From a virus, in IMG/VR virus record IMGVR_UViG_3300031711_000011, positions 1 to 40,070 of that record: 40,070 nucleotides of DNA; one strand, 5' to 3'. Shown piece by piece: positions 21,413 to 29,958 of this stretch. The position numbers and the translations under genes were made by a program. Under the pieces are notes generated by a model, which saw only the letters and a list, made by a program, of their open reading frames with translations, did not search any database and was not told the DNA's origin. Each line of letters opens with the position of its first letter. The stretch's first letter is position 1.

Positions 21413-22876
21413 ATGGCAGACGAAGCCGTTGACAAGGCCGCGCCGCCGCTGCCGCCCAAGGGATCGCTGATCTCAGACCAGGCGCTCTACCTTACGCAGA
21501 TCTCGCTTTACCGGAACACCATCGCATTTGGCGGCACGCGCAACCCGAGCACCGTGTGGCAGAGCATGACTTACAACCAGGCCACCACGATGGCGTACTA
21601 CCGGGAGCTGGAGGAAAAGGACTCCGACGTTGCCAACTGCCTGGACTCGCTCAAGATGAGCGTCACCAAGCGTCAACGCAGCGTGGCACCCGCCAACGAC
21701 AAAGATTCGCGGGCGGTGGACACGATGGAATTTATCGAAGCGCAACTTGCCGCGGTCGACTTTGACGCAGTGCTCGATTGCATTTTGGACGCAGCCGGCT
21801 ACGGTTTCAGCGTGCAGGAGCTGATGTTCGACGTGAGCGCGGGACAGGCATCGCTCACGGGTATCGACGATTGTCCGCAGGAGCTTTTTCTTTTCGGCGA
21901 TCGCTTCCGCCCCCAGGTTGGGCCGCTGCAGCTTCTCGAATCGCCCTGGGCGTCGAGCGGCGCCGAGGTTCCAGAAAACAAGTTCCTCATCACCACTTAT
22001 CGCAAGCGCGGACGCGACCGCATGGGGCGGCCGCTGCTGAAGGAAGTGTTCTGGGATAGCTGGTTCAAGCGCAACGTGCTGCGCTTCTGGCTGAAGTTTG
22101 CGGAGAAGGGGCCGGGCACGGCCGTGGTGCGCTACGCCGACTCCAGCGACCCAGAACAGAAGCAGCTTGCCGCGGACCTGGCGCAATCGATCGTTGACGG
22201 AACCGCGGTGGGCGTGCCCGCAAATTTCCAGATCGAGCTGGAACTGCTGAAGACGGCGCGCGCGCAGGATCCGGCCGTCTATCAAAAGCTGAAGGAGCAC
22301 CACCAGTATTCGATTGCGCGCCGCATCCTGGGTGAGACGTTGACCAGCTTCGGCAACGAAGGGGGAACGGGGTCAAAAGCGCAGGGCGACGTGCATGCCG
22401 ACACTTTCGATTCTCGTTCCATGTCCCTATGCTCCGCGGTGGAGAAGGTAGTAAACCTGCAACTTGTGGCTCCGCTGGTGCTATGGAATTTTGGACCGGA
22501 TGCGCCGATGCCCGTATGGTCGCTGGATAAGAAGCAGAAGCAGGATCTGCTGCAGCGCATCAACATTGACGCGACGGCGCAGCGCATGGGCAAGAAGATC
22601 CCGGTGGGCTACATGAACACGACGTACCAGATTCCGCTGGCGCAGGGTGAAGACGCCGAGGATCCGAACGACGTGCTGGTGCCGAACGCGGCCGCGCCTA
22701 ACGTGGCCATCACGGACCAGGCGCGGGCCAGCTTCAGCGAGGGCAAGGACCAGGCCGCGGGCGAGCTGAAGCAGTTTGACGCGCTGTTTGCGGACCTTGC
22801 CGCCAAATCGCGGCGGGTGATGAAGGCGCGGATCGGCGAGCTGGCGGCCGAGGCGCGGCCGGCGGTGGTGAAGTAA
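21413..22876 (+). CDS. Portal protein (DUF935/Mu gp29-like), 487 aa
   Basis: The portal forms the dodecameric DNA channel at one capsid vertex. ATG 21413 follows GGAGG and is one base past the terminase stop. The N-terminal region has a Pro-rich segment and then SDVANCLDSLKMSVTKR. The core has GYGFSVQELMFD, FRPQVGPLQLLE, NKFLITTYRKRGRDRMGRPL and WFKRNVLRFWLKFAEKGPG, the recurrent DUF935 signature. RRILGETLTSFGNEGGTGSK and a helical C-terminal end follow. The size and neighbours are exactly as in Mu-type heads. Confidence 0.93.
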   Translation: MADEAVDKAAPPLPPKGSLISDQALYLTQISLYRNTIAFGGTRNPSTVWQSMTYNQATTMAYYRELEEKDSDVANCLDSLKMSVTKRQRSVAPANDKDSRAVDTMEFIEAQLAAVDFDAVLDCILDAAGYGFSVQELMFDVSAGQASLTGIDDCPQELFLFGDRFRPQVGPLQLLESPWASSGAEVPENKFLITTYRKRGRDRMGRPLLKEVFWDSWFKRNVLRFWLKFAEKGPGTAVVRYADSSDPEQKQLAADLAQSIVDGTAVGVPANFQIELELLKTARAQDPAVYQKLKEHHQYSIARRILGETLTSFGNEGGTGSKAQGDVHADTFDSRSMSLCSAVEKVVNLQLVAPLVLWNFGPDAPMPVWSLDKKQKQDLLQRINIDATAQRMGKKIPVGYMNTTYQIPLAQGEDAEDPNDVLVPNAAAPNVAITDQARASFSEGKDQAAGELKQFDALFADLAAKSRRVMKARIGELAAEARPAVVK

Positions 22877-23227
22877 ATGGAATTGATCTATCACCAACCA
22901 GTCGGACAGAACAGGCCGAAGCGCGGCGACCTGGTCCAATCCAACGTTGGTGACAAGCGCGAGCGGACCTGGCTGGTGCTGACGACTCACGTTCTGCCGA
23001 CGCGACGGTGCGACTTCATGGGAATTACAGCGCAGCGAACGCGGGTCTGGGCCGAACGATGGTGGGAACTGGATCCGGAGATTCGCACGGGTCTCTTCCG
23101 CAGCGCCGAGCGCGCCGGCGGTCAGCGTCTCCACGAATTCCGCAGATTCCCGCCGAAGCGTAGACCCACCTTTGAGCAGTACATGAGGAGCGGACTGCTG
23201 AAGACCGCTGAACGCTGCAATGGCTGA
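22877..23227 (+). CDS. Hypothetical protein between portal and MuF genes, 116 aa
   Basis: ATG 22877 directly follows the portal stop, and the gene overlaps the MuF gene by 8 bases. The protein has a compact beta-type start (MELIYHQPVGQNRPKRGDLV, ERTWLVLTTHV), then RVWAERWWELDPEIRTGLF and a basic FRRFPPKRRPTFEQYM end. It has no signal peptide or catalytic motif. An insertion at this site of the head module is unusual and may modulate head assembly. No family is recognised. Confidence 0.7.
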   Translation: MELIYHQPVGQNRPKRGDLVQSNVGDKRERTWLVLTTHVLPTRRCDFMGITAQRTRVWAERWWELDPEIRTGLFRSAERAGGQRLHEFRRFPPKRRPTFEQYMRSGLLKTAERCNG

Positions 23228-24047
23228 TCTCGCGCACCCCGCTCAGTACCAGCTCGGCGAGCTGCTCGCCGCGCACCTGGCCGCGGCAGATGTGCTGGGC
23301 CGCGCACAGGTGGTGCGTACAGTCCACAAGCGTACCGGCCGCGCGATCGAGATCGGGCAGCGCACTTCGCGGATCCACTTCGGTGAGGCGGACGACGCCG
23401 GCGACGATTTCCCGATTGCCTTTAAGACCAGCCTGCCCAACGACGACATCGCCGCTTATCTGCGCAACCTGACGCCGGTGAGCCGGGAGGTGTTCGACGG
23501 GCTCACCGCCGCCTACCGCCGCGATGCGTTTACCCTGGCCGGCGTGGCAGATCAGCGATTGATTGCGAAGATCCACGAGGAGCTGGTGGAGCTGGCCCAG
23601 CGCGGCGGCACCGGCGAGGAGTTCAACGAGGCCGCGGATCAACTGCTTTCCGACGCCGGCGTGGAGAGCCTGAGCGCGTTTACGCTGGACACCGCATTCA
23701 ACACGGCGATGCAGCGCGCCTTCAGCCGCGGCCGCTACGACCAGATGAAAGAGCCGTCTGTGATCGCAGTGCTGCCGATCTGGCAGTACTGGACGGTGGG
23801 TGACGATCGCGTGCGGCCGGAGCATCGCGTGCTGGACGGCTTTGCGGCGCACGCCGACGATCCAGTGTGGCTGAAGATCTATCCGCCCAACGGATTCAAC
23901 TGCCGCTGCAGCGTGATTCCGATTCTGGAAAGCGACCTCAACCCGAAGGCGCTGGAAGAGGCGAAGACGCCGGGGTTGGCGCGGCTTCCGCTGCTCGCGA
24001 TCCTGAAGGTTCCGCAGCCCGGATTTGGCAAGGTTTTCGCAGCGTAG
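23220..24047 (+). CDS. Head-morphogenesis protein (MuF/SPP1 gp7 family), 275 aa
   Basis: This is a minor head protein that sits inside the capsid near the portal. The N-terminal half is helical (QLGELLAAHLAAADVLGRAQ; LTPVSREVFDGLTAAYRRDA). The MuF domain covers about residues 115-240: the ELAQRGGTGEEFNEA region, then FNTAMQRAFSRGRYDQM, LPIWQYWTV, EHRVLDGF, DPVWLKIYPPNGFNCRCSVI. The conserved His and Cys-x-Cys are present. The stand-alone protein at 15142-15726 copies this second half. It overlaps the 116-aa gene by 8 bases. Confidence 0.92.
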   Translation: MADLAHPAQYQLGELLAAHLAAADVLGRAQVVRTVHKRTGRAIEIGQRTSRIHFGEADDAGDDFPIAFKTSLPNDDIAAYLRNLTPVSREVFDGLTAAYRRDAFTLAGVADQRLIAKIHEELVELAQRGGTGEEFNEAADQLLSDAGVESLSAFTLDTAFNTAMQRAFSRGRYDQMKEPSVIAVLPIWQYWTVGDDRVRPEHRVLDGFAAHADDPVWLKIYPPNGFNCRCSVIPILESDLNPKALEEAKTPGLARLPLLAILKVPQPGFGKVFAA

Positions 24048-24102
24048 GCGAACTTTACTCCCCGCTCACCGCACCCCGCGTCCCGCGCGTGAGACTCATC
24101 GC

Positions 24103-25440
24103 GTGGCATCCCTCACCAAGACGGTGGACGGCAAAGCGCTGCCGGCGGACAAGTTCGCCATGGTCGGCGATCCCGATGATGTTTCCACCTGGCATCTGCC
24201 TGTCGACGACGATCATATTCAGTCGGCGGTGGACAGGTTCGGGCAGGAGACGCACGGATCGGCCGAACAGAAATCCAAAGCCGCGCAGAAGATTGCCGCC
24301 GCCGCCAAGGCCAAGGGGATCGATACCAAGGCTTTTGAAGCGAAATATCTGAAGTCCACCGCGCATGCGGACTTCGGCGGCCAGTGGATCGAGATATTCA
24401 AGGCCGGAAAATACGCACCGCAGGGAGACTGGAATGGAACCGCTACCGCGAGCGATCTTCAACGTGTAGCCGCGAGCTACGATCCGGTGTTTCACGAAGC
24501 GCCGGCAGTGATCGGGCACCCCGCGGACAACATGCCCGCGTACGCGTGGACCGATCGGCTGAAGGTGGACGGCGACAAGCTGCTGGCCAAGTTCCGCGAA
24601 GTTGATCCGGAGTTTGAATCGGCGGTGCAGACGGGGCGATTCAAGAAGCGCAGCGCGTCGTTCTACCTGGACGGCGGCAAGCTGGCCGGGCTGCGGCACG
24701 TAGGTTTCCTCGGCGCCAAACCGCCCGAGGTGAAGGGCCTGAAAAATCTCACATTCGACGATCACGGCCAGAGCTTCGCAGTCGCGGAGTTCGGCGAGGA
24801 GGAAACCGTGGAGAAGTCTCTGAAGGAGCAGCTCGCCGAGCTTTTCGCTCCCATCCTTGGCGGCAAGAAGGACGCCGCCGCCAGCTTCAGCGAAACCGAC
24901 GTGCAGGCGGCTGTGGTGAAGGCAATTGCGGACGCAACCAAGCCGCTGCAGGACCAGGTGACCACGCTGAAGAGCGACCTGGACAAGCAATCCGCCAGCT
25001 TTGCGGAGCGCGAGAAAAAGATTGCCGGCAGCGAGAGCGCGCAGCGCGCGGCCGCGGCCATCGCCGGGCTGAAGGAAAAGGGCCGCTGGATCCCCGCGTT
25101 CGACAAGCTGGGAGGCGCCGTGCTGTTTACCGCACTGGCCGAGAGCACCGTGACGGTCGAGTTTGGCGAGGCCGACAAGGACGGCAAGAAACCCACGGTG
25201 ACGCCGCTGCAGGCGCTGGTGACCTTTATGGAGAGCCTGCCCAAGATTGTGCCGCCCGGACGCCTGGTGGAGATGGGCACGGCATCGGCGCGGCAAGCCA
25301 AGGGCACGGGCGATCCGTTTACCGACGCGATCAACGCCCGCGCCAAGGAAAAGAACATCAGCTTCTCCGAGGCCATGACGCAGGTGGCGGAAGAGAGCCC
25401 CGAGCTGTCCGCGTTTCCGCGGGCAGCCGGAGCGGCCTAA
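24103..25440 (+). CDS. Capsid maturation protease/scaffold (Mu I/Z-like) with N-terminal extra domain, 445 aa
   Basis: The start is taken as GTG 24103, giving MASLTKTVDG; the ribosome site is weak. Residues 1-75 form a small domain, MVGDPDDVSTWHLPVDD followed by AQKIAAAAKAKGID, resembling the DUF6582 type. Residues about 95-215 match the Mu gpI protease region: HEAPAVIGHPADNMPAYAWT, KRSASFYLDGGKLAG, GLRHVGFLGAKPPEVKGL. The remainder is an acidic, helical scaffold, and a GTG at about 24808 before EKSLKEQLAEL could start a separate scaffold form as in Mu Z. A coiled coil (KSDLDKQSASFAEREKK) and a DPFTDAINARAKEKNISFSE end follow. Confidence 0.85.
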   Translation: MASLTKTVDGKALPADKFAMVGDPDDVSTWHLPVDDDHIQSAVDRFGQETHGSAEQKSKAAQKIAAAAKAKGIDTKAFEAKYLKSTAHADFGGQWIEIFKAGKYAPQGDWNGTATASDLQRVAASYDPVFHEAPAVIGHPADNMPAYAWTDRLKVDGDKLLAKFREVDPEFESAVQTGRFKKRSASFYLDGGKLAGLRHVGFLGAKPPEVKGLKNLTFDDHGQSFAVAEFGEEETVEKSLKEQLAELFAPILGGKKDAAASFSETDVQAAVVKAIADATKPLQDQVTTLKSDLDKQSASFAEREKKIAGSESAQRAAAAIAGLKEKGRWIPAFDKLGGAVLFTALAESTVTVEFGEADKDGKKPTVTPLQALVTFMESLPKIVPPGRLVEMGTASARQAKGTGDPFTDAINARAKEKNISFSEAMTQVAEESPELSAFPRAAGAA

Positions 25441-25483
25441 GTTCCATTGCCGCCCACGGCGACGTGAGCGGCCCGGCGGTGCG

Positions 25484-25530
25484 GCGCCGGGGAGAGATTG
25501 CCGGGAGCCGCATTCCCCGGCGCGACTTTT
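25484..25530 (+). terminator. Terminator-like hairpin before decoration gene
   Basis: A 9-bp perfect stem (GCGCCGGGG 25484-25492, CCCCGGCGC 25515-25523) is followed by GACTTTT. It lies between the protease/scaffold and decoration genes, just ahead of the latter's ribosome site. It may partly stop transcription or protect the downstream mRNA. Confidence 0.45.
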
Positions 25531-25548
25531 GAAGCCCAGGAGGGCGCA

Positions 25549-26589
25549 ATGGCAAACATCTACGTTGAAGGCCAGGGACCGCAGGGACCGCAGAACAAGC
25601 TCTCCCTGGTTCCGGCAGACACGGCCGCGAACGGTTACACGCGCGGGCGGTGCGTGAACTTCGGCTCCGACAACCTGCATGCGGCGCTCGCGCTGGCAGC
25701 GGCCACGGCGTGCCTGGGCATCCTGGAAGAGGATGCCATCAGCACCAAGAATCCGGGCTCGGTCATCGTGCACGGGCCGGCGATCGCGCAGATCGGCGCC
25801 AGCATCTCCGCTGGGCAGCAGCTCACCACGGACGCCAACGCACGCCTGGTGCCGGCCACGGCGAATCAGCCGGTAGTTGCCGTCGCGCTCGAGGCGCAGA
25901 CCTACGTCGCGGCGAACAGCTCCGGCGTAACGAGCTGCGCGCTGGTGTTCTTCTTCGGCATGCTCGGCTCTCTGGCCCAGGTGGCCAGCGACGCGGTGAC
26001 GCATGCCGTTTCTTCGGGTGCGATCGCCATTGCGAACGGCGCTATCGGGCTGGGCAGCGCGGGGCCGCTGGCGATGACGCTGGACACGCCGACGCTGGCG
26101 CAGGACGGCACCGTCATCACCATCACAGCGGAAACGGCGCAGGCGCACACGGTGACCACATCCGCGAACAAGATCAACGGCGGCTCGCTGGTGCTCACGT
26201 TTGCGGCGCAGGGCGACACCGTGACGCTGGAGGCGACGGGGCAGATTTGGAACGTGCGCTCGCTTTCCGGTTCCGCGTCGGTGTTCGGCACGGTGACCAC
26301 GGCGGCCGCGAACGCAGCCATTGCCGTGGCAAGCGCGCTGGTGAAGCTGAACGGCGCGGGCGCGCTGGCGATGACGCTGGCGAACCCCACGGTGGCCCAG
26401 GAGCGCACCAGGCTGATGATTGTGGCCACCACCGCGCACGCGCACACGGTGACCACGGCAGCGAACAAGATCAACGGCGCCGACGACACCGTGACGTACG
26501 CAGCAGTCGGGGACGCAATCCTCCTGGAAGCGCGCAACCAACAGTGGATCGTGCTGGCCACCATCGGCGCAACCCTGAGCGAGGTGTAG
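25549..26589 (+). CDS. Capsid decoration-type protein with duplicated beta domain, 346 aa
   Basis: ATG 25549 follows a strong AGGAGGG site. Residues 1-135 form an N-terminal domain (EGQGPQGPQNKLSLVPADTA; SVIVHGPAIAQIGASISAGQ; TTDANARLVPATANQ) like small head-decoration proteins of the DUF2190 type. Residues about 165-255 and 262-345 are two similar repeats: HTVTTSANKINGG matches HTVTTAANKINGA, and LAMTLDTPTLAQD matches LAMTLANPTVAQE. The repeats are beta-rich and could protrude from the capsid. Its position before the major capsid gene supports the decoration role. Confidence 0.8.
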   Translation: MANIYVEGQGPQGPQNKLSLVPADTAANGYTRGRCVNFGSDNLHAALALAAATACLGILEEDAISTKNPGSVIVHGPAIAQIGASISAGQQLTTDANARLVPATANQPVVAVALEAQTYVAANSSGVTSCALVFFFGMLGSLAQVASDAVTHAVSSGAIAIANGAIGLGSAGPLAMTLDTPTLAQDGTVITITAETAQAHTVTTSANKINGGSLVLTFAAQGDTVTLEATGQIWNVRSLSGSASVFGTVTTAAANAAIAVASALVKLNGAGALAMTLANPTVAQERTRLMIVATTAHAHTVTTAANKINGADDTVTYAAVGDAILLEARNQQWIVLATIGATLSEV

Positions 26590-26615
26590 CAGGCGGCAGT
26601 TGGAATGGATTCAGC

Positions 26616-26639
26616 CCTGGGCCGCGCTAACGGCCCAGG
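26616..26639 (+). other. Perfect intergenic hairpin before the major capsid gene
   Basis: A perfect 9-bp stem (CCTGGGCCG 26616-26624, CGGCCCAGG 26631-26639) with a 6-base loop lies about 50 bp before the major capsid gene. There is no U-run after it, so it is more likely to be an mRNA-stability or processing site. Confidence 0.55.
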
Positions 26640-26686
26640 CGCAACGCAAAAGCAGAAGGCGGCAATCAGCCGCGGAGGGTAGGTAA

Positions 26687-27727
26687 ATGGGTGGATATGT
26701 TGGGTTGATGCCGGCGGGGACGCTGAACGTCGCCCTCTCGAACTTCGCCAAGGCGTATCGCGACCAGAAGCTCGTCGGCGATCTGATCTGCCCGCGCGTC
26801 CCGGTTGACCGGCAGAGCTTCCAGTACGTGATCTGGTCGCAGGACGATTTCCGCGTGCCGGATTCGACGTACCGCGCGCCGGGAACCGAGCCTAACTCGA
26901 TCCGCAACAGCTACAGTACGGACACGTATTTTGCCCGTGCGCACGCTCTGCAGGGCGACATCCCGCTGGAGACCGAGGCTTACAGCCAGGGCCTGGGATT
27001 CAGCGCGCGGCAGAAGCTGACCGCCAGCCTCACCAAGCGGCTGAACCTGGCCCGCGAGGTGGAGATCGCCACCGCCGCGCTGAGCACCGGCAACTTCCCC
27101 AACGGGACCACGCTCTCCAGCTATTCGCTGTGGGACACCTACATCACCAGCTCGGCGAATGACGTCTCGAACCCGCTGACCGACGTGGAAAATGCCAAGG
27201 AAGCGCTGCGCCAGGTGGGCATCGCGGATGAGGAGATGCTCCTGATCCTGTCGAGCCCGGTGGTGAAGATCCTGGCGAACCATCCGAAGCTGATCGATCG
27301 CTTCAAGTACACCAACCCGCTCGGCTACATCAGCATCGACCAGATCTCGTCTGCGTTCGGTGTGAAGTGCGTGCGCGCCGGGGCGGTGCAGGTGAGCAAG
27401 AACAACGCCAAGACCTGGGTGTGGGGCAACCACGCATTCCTGGGCTACGCGCAGAGTTCGCCCAACATGGAAGATCTGAGCTGCATGAAGACCTTCTCCT
27501 GGACGGGCGAGGCGGACGGCGGCGTGCAGAACGGCCTGGTGGCTCCTGGCGCCGAGGGATTCGCGGTGCAGGAGTGGCCCGATGCGCAGCGGTCAAAGAA
27601 GACGGTGTGGCAGAGCGCCGAGTGGTACTACGACACCAAGGTAACGGCGACCGAGACCGGGTACCCGATTCTGAACGCGGTCTCCGGCGACACCATGGAG
27701 ACGGTGGCAGGCGACACCGAGGGCTAA
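26687..27727 (+). CDS. Major capsid protein, 346 aa
   Basis: ATG 26687 follows a GGAGGGTAGG site. The size, the position directly after the decoration gene and the composition (few Cys, many small residues) fit the major capsid subunit. The N-terminus LNVALSNFAKAYRDQKLVGD, the mid-region ENAKEALRQVGIADEEMLLI and the C-terminal KKTVWQSAEWYYDTKVTATE match the mixed alpha/beta layout of HK97-type capsids of Mu-like phages. The gene is followed by a terminator, as is common after the most expressed structural gene. Confidence 0.88.
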   Translation: MGGYVGLMPAGTLNVALSNFAKAYRDQKLVGDLICPRVPVDRQSFQYVIWSQDDFRVPDSTYRAPGTEPNSIRNSYSTDTYFARAHALQGDIPLETEAYSQGLGFSARQKLTASLTKRLNLAREVEIATAALSTGNFPNGTTLSSYSLWDTYITSSANDVSNPLTDVENAKEALRQVGIADEEMLLILSSPVVKILANHPKLIDRFKYTNPLGYISIDQISSAFGVKCVRAGAVQVSKNNAKTWVWGNHAFLGYAQSSPNMEDLSCMKTFSWTGEADGGVQNGLVAPGAEGFAVQEWPDAQRSKKTVWQSAEWYYDTKVTATETGYPILNAVSGDTMETVAGDTEG

Positions 27728-27750
27728 GCGCCCTGAGTCATTGAGCAGGT

Positions 27751-27779
27751 GGGCGCGTCAGAAGATGGCGCGCCCTTTT
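27751..27779 (+). terminator. Intrinsic terminator after major capsid gene
   Basis: A 9-bp stem with one G-U pair (GGGCGCGTC 27751-27759, GGCGCGCCC 27767-27775) and a 7-base loop is followed by TTTT. It could cut down transcription of the downstream connector genes relative to the capsid gene. Confidence 0.65.
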
Positions 27780-27813
27780 CACAGAGACGCGGTTCCGAAT
27801 TCAGGAGGGAACG

Positions 27814-27981
27814 ATGGCGAACAATAGCAGCACAAAGAATGCTCCGGAAGTTGCCGAGTACAAGGTGCTCGGGAAGCTGAAGCATGACGGCAAAGACTAT
27901 CGCAAGGGAAGCAAGGTGAAGCTGACCGCTGACCAGGCCGCCGCACTGAAACCCTTCAACGTCATCGAGCCCGCGAAGTAG
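27814..27981 (+). CDS. Small phage protein, 55 aa
   Basis: ATG 27814 has AGGAGGGA seven bases upstream and ends at TAG 27979-27981. After a Ser/Asn-rich start it has a compact domain (EYKVLGKLKHDGKDYRKGSK, then KLTADQAAALKPFNVIEP). Tiny proteins with this strand-strand-helix pattern are common between capsid and connector genes in siphophages. It is too short to have been called by a simple length filter. Confidence 0.75.
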   Translation: MANNSSTKNAPEVAEYKVLGKLKHDGKDYRKGSKVKLTADQAAALKPFNVIEPAK

Positions 27982-28026
27982 TTTGTCGCGGGGTCACCAA
28001 TCGCACAGTCACCGATTCGAGAACAA

Positions 28027-28488
28027 ATGGCGTACGCGGCACAATCCGACCTGGTCCCGCTCCGCATCACCGCCGCGGAGCTGACCCAGCTTTGCCTGGA
28101 CGTGCCTTCCGGCAATCCGACGACGGACGCGGCCACGGTGGCCAGCGTTTGCGCGGCGGCTCTGGAAGAGGCGAGCGGCAAGGTGGACAGCTACTGCCGC
28201 GCGCGTTACGTGACGCCGCTGCAGGTGGGCGACGACGTGCGCGCCCTGACTCTCGACATCGCGGTGTATTTGCTCTTCAGCCGGCGGCGCAACGCGAAGA
28301 TGACGGAGACCATCCGCCAGCGCTACGAGGACGCGATCGCGTTTTTGAAGGACATTGCCTCGGCGAAGGCTTCGCTCGATCAGCCGGCCGGCCAGGCGCA
28401 GCCGCAGGCCACGCTGGCCGGGCCTCAGATGTCCGATCGCGATCGCCATCTCCAGTTCAGCGAACGCAACATCGAGGGCTTCGTATGA
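28027..28488 (+). CDS. Head-tail connector (DUF1320/Mu gp36-like), 153 aa
   Basis: The protein forms part of the neck that joins head and tail. It begins AYAAQSDLVPLRITAAELTQ, then has VCAAALEEASGKVDSYCRAR, YVTPLQVGDDVRALTLDIAV and YLLFSRRRNAKMTETIRQRY, which together are the DUF1320 signature. The C-terminal 35 residues are Gln/Pro-rich. The start ATG 28027 has no strong ribosome site. The gene overlaps the next by ATGA. Confidence 0.92.
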   Translation: MAYAAQSDLVPLRITAAELTQLCLDVPSGNPTTDAATVASVCAAALEEASGKVDSYCRARYVTPLQVGDDVRALTLDIAVYLLFSRRRNAKMTETIRQRYEDAIAFLKDIASAKASLDQPAGQAQPQATLAGPQMSDRDRHLQFSERNIEGFV

Positions 28489-29198
28489 TCCGCATCGACG
28501 CCACTCGCGTGCGCAAGGCCCTGGCGCGCTACGCCTCGAATCTCCATCCCTCGAATCGCGCGCGGTTGATGCAGATCCTCGGCCTGGGGCAGCTCCGCAG
28601 CATCTACAAGACGTTTGCGGAGGAAGGCTCGCCGGCGGGAAGCTGGCCGGCCCTGGCACAGAGCACCATCAAGCGGATGAAGGGCAAAGCCGCCGGGCAC
28701 AAGTTGCTGATCGGCCGCGGCACGCTGCGCAATTCCATCCGCGTGCAGTCGGACGAGACGCGCGCCATCATCGGCACGGGACTGATCTACGCGCCGGTGC
28801 ACCAGTTCGGTTCGCGCGACCGCGGCGTGGGCATCGGCCCGAAGACGGAAAAGGAAGCCGGCGCGACGGTGAAGGTGAAGGCGCACAGCTACACGCTGCA
28901 TCCTCATCTTGAAGGCAGGCAGCGATCGCTGCGCCTGGAAGGGCCAGCGCTGGAAGGCAAGCGCGCTCCCCGAATGCGCTACACGCTGACTGGCCCGCGC
29001 AACCTTTCGCGGCAGACGCTGAAGGAAGGCGGCCGGCGCGAGGCGCTGAAAGTGAATGTGGGCGCGCACCACCGGCACCAGAACATTCCGCCGCGGCCGT
29101 TTCTGGTGTTCCGTCCGGAGGATCCGCAGCGCATTGAGACCGAAGTACGGATCTGGAACGAGCAGCAGGCGGCCAGCGCCGGGCTGGAGGTGAAGTAA
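28485..29198 (+). CDS. Virion morphogenesis protein (Mu gpG-like), 237 aa
   Basis: ATG 28485 overlaps the stop of the connector gene. The family of tail-completion proteins is recognised by RARLMQILGLGQLRSIYKTF, WPALAQSTIKRMKGK, KLLIGRGTLRNSIRV, GTGLIYAPVHQFGS and a late IPPRPFLVF motif. An insertion of about 60 residues, rich in Arg and His, lies between the last two motifs. The role is in joining the tail to the head. It is coupled to the next gene by TAATG. Confidence 0.9.
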   Translation: MIRIDATRVRKALARYASNLHPSNRARLMQILGLGQLRSIYKTFAEEGSPAGSWPALAQSTIKRMKGKAAGHKLLIGRGTLRNSIRVQSDETRAIIGTGLIYAPVHQFGSRDRGVGIGPKTEKEAGATVKVKAHSYTLHPHLEGRQRSLRLEGPALEGKRAPRMRYTLTGPRNLSRQTLKEGGRREALKVNVGAHHRHQNIPPRPFLVFRPEDPQRIETEVRIWNEQQAASAGLEVK

Positions 29199-29668
29199 TG
29201 CCTACCATGTTTCTGCCCGACGACGTGGAGACCGCGCTCTCCGATTTACTGAAGGCCCAGCTCACCGGCATTGAAACGTCGCCGATCGGCGAGGCCGATA
29301 TCGACGACGATGACCAGCTTGTGCTGAAGATGCCTTGCGCGCGGCCGCGCTACGCCGCCAGCTCCTACGCCGAGTCAAATGACCTGACGCAAACCACTTA
29401 CAACGCGGAGCACGCTTACGAGATCTGGTGCGCGGACGAGAACCTGACCAGCAAGGAAGCGCAGCGCCAGGCCGCGAAGGCAATTGTGCGCCAGGTGCTT
29501 CCCGTGCTGGCCGGCGCGCGGCTCACCATGCCGGACAACAGCGCCAGCAAGACCGCGCCTATCCGCCTGCTGGGAATCGATTCGATTGTGGGCGACGTGC
29601 TGGGAATGATTTATGTGGTGCGCGTTTCCGTGCCGGGTATCGCGCAGTTCTCGGGGGTGAACGCATGA
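29198..29668 (+). CDS. Mu gp37-like (DUF1834) tail/connector protein, 156 aa
   Basis: The gene follows gpG as in Mu-type phages and shares the TAATG junction. The protein starts TMFLPDDVETALSDLLKAQL, has a GEADIDDDDQLVLKMPCARP strand region, AHAYEIWCADENLTSKEAQR and VGDVLGMIYVVRVSVPGIAQ. The alternating strands and helices match the DUF1834 and tail-terminator-like layout. It is likely to cap the tail tube. Confidence 0.8.
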   Translation: MPTMFLPDDVETALSDLLKAQLTGIETSPIGEADIDDDDQLVLKMPCARPRYAASSYAESNDLTQTTYNAEHAYEIWCADENLTSKEAQRQAAKAIVRQVLPVLAGARLTMPDNSASKTAPIRLLGIDSIVGDVLGMIYVVRVSVPGIAQFSGVNA

Positions 29669-29958
29669 GGAAGCAAAGCAAGATCGAGCGCCGCTCCGAT
29701 TACGTGCGCATCCAGTTGACGCCCGAGGGCGAGGCCTTTGCCGCCGGCGCGCTGCGCGTGAGTAATCGCCACCTGGACTACATCTTCAAGCCAGGGGAAG
29801 TGCAGGAAGTGGTGGAGCGGTACGAGTGGACGCACGTCCTTGGCGGCATGAAGACGCCCGAGGGCGCGCCCATTTTCACGCTGGTGGACGACGAACCGGC
29901 CGCCGAAAAGGCGGCGAACGAAGTCAAGCAAGGGGGAGACGCCAATGGCGGGCTTTGA
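29665..29958 (+). CDS. Small tail-module protein, 97 aa
   Basis: ATG 29665 overlaps the previous stop (ATGA). The protein has a beta-rich first part (RIQLTPEGEAFAAGALRVSN; DYIFKPGEVQEVVERYEW) and a charged C-terminus. Mu-type phages often have a short protein here before the tube or sheath gene. The sequence does not match one family clearly. It overlaps the tube gene by 14 bases. Confidence 0.7.
   Translation: MRKQSKIERRSDYVRIQLTPEGEAFAAGALRVSNRHLDYIFKPGEVQEVVERYEWTHVLGGMKTPEGAPIFTLVDDEPAAEKAANEVKQGGDANGGL

Noticed and set aside
24055-26541. 828-aa minus-strand open frame opposite the protease and decoration genes
   Set aside because: It crosses two well-supported plus-strand genes and has the low-complexity R/G/H-rich composition of an antisense shadow.
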